From contig JAZDPK010000052.1 of the NCBI GenBank assembly GCA_043797615.1, forward strand, positions 1 to 34,883: a DNA stretch of 34,883 bases, written 5' to 3'. Shown here piece after piece: positions 33,126 through 34,883 of this stretch. Every line of letters begins with the position of its first letter. Position 1 is the stretch's first letter. The translations under genes and the position numbers were made by a program. The notes below the pieces were generated by a model, which was given only the letters and a program-made list of their open reading frames with translations, searched no databases and was not told the origin of the DNA. The DNA comes from JAZDPK01 sp043797615 (GTDB lineage Bacteria > Patescibacteriota > Patescibacteriia > UBA11705 > JABHMO01).

Positions 33126-34811
33126 ATGCTCTTTTTTTTCCGGCGTTTAATCTTATTCATGAAACACATGAAACAATGGTGGTTTGGCGTTGTTTATATC
33201 GCGCTAATCGTTTTTTTAATGCCGCACAGTCTGACCTGGAATTATAAAATCATATACATATTGTATGCTTTGATTGTATTTTGCGCGGTATTTTACTTAA
33301 AAAAAAGAAATGAAAACAGCAAGCCCGACGCGACAACGGATAAAAAAAGGCAAAACATCATCTTCGCTTATGTTCTCATCTTCAGCATAGCGCTGATAGT
33401 AATATCAAGATTATTGCCATTTATCCGCTTCGGCGAAACGCCGCTCGGCTATGATACTGGATTTTATTTAAGTTATTTCAATTACTCGAACGCCTTATTC
33501 AATGCTTTCACGCCTTTCTATTTGAATGTATTTTCTTCTTATGCCTTGGGATTGCCAGCGCTCGAGTCGATTTATTTCATATACATATTATCCCAGCTTT
33601 TGATCGCCGGCGGCATTTATGCCTTATTGCGATCATTGAAAATAAAGAACGGGTTCGCGATCGCGACCATTGCGGTATTTCTGTTCGCGGTGTCAATGAC
33701 GCAGTTTCAAGCTTATTGGTGGATGTTCGGACAGCAGCTTCTTTCTCTTGCTTTTTTGATTTTTACGCTGGCGCTGATCTTCAAGGGTTCATTCCTGTCG
33801 ATTTTCACCGGCGTTGTCGGGCTTTTGATCCATCCGCCGACATTCATCATTCTCGCTTTTGCATTGTCGATTTTCTTTGCAATATATGTTTTGCAGATAT
33901 TGTTCAAGAAAAGGAACATCCGAAAAAATGTAATTTTTATTGCCCTGCTTTTGCTGGGCGCGGCGATATTCATTGCGATTTTGAAACTGCAATATTTTAT
34001 CGATATTTTTAATTTTTACATTTTGGAACACAAAGGGCTTGCCAGCAGCTTCGTATTTTATGAAATTCCAAAAATGAAAGGGACGTTCATATCGCCTGAA
34101 ACATTTTATCAGAACATCTACATTTTGTTGCCTTATGCGCTCATTGGAATAATTTACGCTAAAATATGGGGCAAAAAAAACAGCTCAACAAATGATCATT
34201 TGACTATTTTATATTGCATTATCGTCGGCTTGTTCATATTAACGTCATTCGCATTCATTTACCAGCACCGTTTTTTAATATTATTCGACGTTTTCCTTAT
34301 TGTTTTTTCCGCTCCGGTTTTATTCACGTTGATAAAAAACTTTTTAAGCGATCGGGTATATATAATCTGCGCGTTGATGCTTTTATTCGCCTTTACCGCC
34401 AAATTGGGAATAACGGTTTATTTGCAAAAACCCCAGGTCTCCGCGAGTGAATTGAGTGAGATTAAAAGTTCGAATGACAAATTGAAAAAAAATTCCGTTA
34501 TACTTGTGACCAACAGCCTTTATTCCCCCTGGTTGGTCGGATTCAGCGACAAAACAATCATTTGCCCCGGATTTTATCATGATAACTGGAATTTCAATGA
34601 TTGGATGAAATTTTGGAGCAGTAATGACAATAAGGTTAGAATAAATTTGTTGAATGGAATTTTCCTATATTATCCATATCCGCTATATATTTATATTGGA
34701 GAAAAACAAGATAAAAATTTGCCTTACCAAGCATTCATTCGCACCGACTCGCGATTTCAAAATATCAGCCCGCATTTTTGGAAATATACGGCCGGTTCGG
34801 AAAACGAATAG
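33126..34811 (+). CDS. large polytopic membrane protein, probable GT-C-type glycosyltransferase
   Basis: This 561-residue protein has about 10 to 12 hydrophobic helices from residue 18 to about 440 and a soluble C-terminal part of about 120 residues. An early external loop contains GYDTGFY (108-114), and an acidic residue there is typical of GT-C enzymes. It shares overall organisation with the 677-residue protein at 9020 but little obvious sequence. The likely job is transfer of a polyprenyl-phosphate-linked sugar outside the membrane, by inference. ATG 33126 is used; ATGs at 33159 and 33168 would give a shorter N-terminus directly before the first helix. It is the last complete gene, and no terminator-like hairpin follows before the window ends. 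Confidence 0.6.
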   Translation: MLFFFRRLILFMKHMKQWWFGVVYIALIVFLMPHSLTWNYKIIYILYALIVFCAVFYLKKRNENSKPDATTDKKRQNIIFAYVLIFSIALIVISRLLPFIRFGETPLGYDTGFYLSYFNYSNALFNAFTPFYLNVFSSYALGLPALESIYFIYILSQLLIAGGIYALLRSLKIKNGFAIATIAVFLFAVSMTQFQAYWWMFGQQLLSLAFLIFTLALIFKGSFLSIFTGVVGLLIHPPTFIILAFALSIFFAIYVLQILFKKRNIRKNVIFIALLLLGAAIFIAILKLQYFIDIFNFYILEHKGLASSFVFYEIPKMKGTFISPETFYQNIYILLPYALIGIIYAKIWGKKNSSTNDHLTILYCIIVGLFILTSFAFIYQHRFLILFDVFLIVFSAPVLFTLIKNFLSDRVYIICALMLLFAFTAKLGITVYLQKPQVSASELSEIKSSNDKLKKNSVILVTNSLYSPWLVGFSDKTIICPGFYHDNWNFNDWMKFWSSNDNKVRINLLNGIFLYYPYPLYIYIGEKQDKNLPYQAFIRTDSRFQNISPHFWKYTAGSENE

Positions 34812-34883
34812 ATTACTCCCGCCTAAAATAGTTTGTTTAAATAAATTCTCCCTAAAATAATTACTCAGCATGCAAGCCATGCG

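Noticed and set aside
34870..34883. ATG near the window end as the start of another gene
   Set aside because: Only four complete codons remain, with no supporting signal; nothing can be claimed.
1..34883. CRISPR arrays, tRNA/rRNA genes, insertion sequences or phage genes
   Set aside because: No spaced direct-repeat array, cloverleaf-like block, transposase or integrase motif was seen on either strand.

Overview
The window is one long, tightly packed gene block for building a surface polysaccharide. I count 27 complete protein genes, all on the + strand. Neighbouring genes overlap by a few bases or are separated by about 1 to 50 bases. The only internal gaps above 60 bases lie on either side of the GNAT gene (30266-30339 and 30937-31004). 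The block therefore reads as a single operon-like unit. I see no rRNA, tRNA, CRISPR array, transposase or integrase. There is no gene-free stretch over 300 bases: positions 1-163 hold a weak promoter candidate and perhaps the tail of a truncated upstream gene, and nothing recognisable is visible in 34812-34883.

Layout. (1) 164-5337: a B12-binding-type radical SAM enzyme and two very large GT-B-like surface carbohydrate proteins. (2) 5344-8315: a polyprenyl-phosphate-type GT2 with a membrane tail, a NodB-like deacetylase and a second radical SAM enzyme. (3) 8331-13629: two methyltransferases around a large membrane GT-C-like protein, then a heparinase II/III-like protein. (4) 13631-18458: asparagine-synthase-type amidotransferase 1, a GT2, an O-antigen polymerase/ligase-like membrane protein and an atypical SDR. 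(5) 18507-26483: a GT4, a UDP-HexNAc 4-epimerase-like SDR, amidotransferase 2, a GT4, amidotransferase 3 and a D-glucuronyl C5-epimerase-like protein. (6) 26485-34811: a third radical SAM enzyme, a WbuB-like GT4, UDP-GlcNAc 2-epimerase, a GNAT acetyltransferase, a WecA/WbpL-like initiating phosphoglycosyltransferase, a DegT aminotransferase and a second large membrane protein.

How the genes could work together (inference). The WecA-like enzyme starts a chain on undecaprenyl phosphate. The GT2 and GT4 enzymes extend it with sugars made by the 2-epimerase, 4-epimerase, aminotransferase and acetyltransferase. Uronic acid residues would be C5-epimerised and amidated by the three AsnB-type enzymes. 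Methyl and deacetyl changes decorate the chain, and the Wzy-like protein polymerises it. The Und-P-type GT2 and the two membrane GT-C-like proteins may add side sugars outside the membrane. A lyase plus C5-epimerase pairing resembles the logic of alginate or heparosan-type polymers. A UDP-sugar 6-dehydrogenase, a flippase, a chain-length regulator and export proteins are absent from the window.

Organism. This is a bacterium using the standard stop set: TAA, TAG and TGA all end genes here. The DNA is AT-rich and almost no gene has a Shine-Dalgarno sequence. That combination fits a candidate-phylum bacterium (Patescibacteria/Parcubacteria-like) or a Bacteroidota-like lineage; I cannot decide which from this sequence. 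The odd length and abrupt edges suggest a metagenomic contig.
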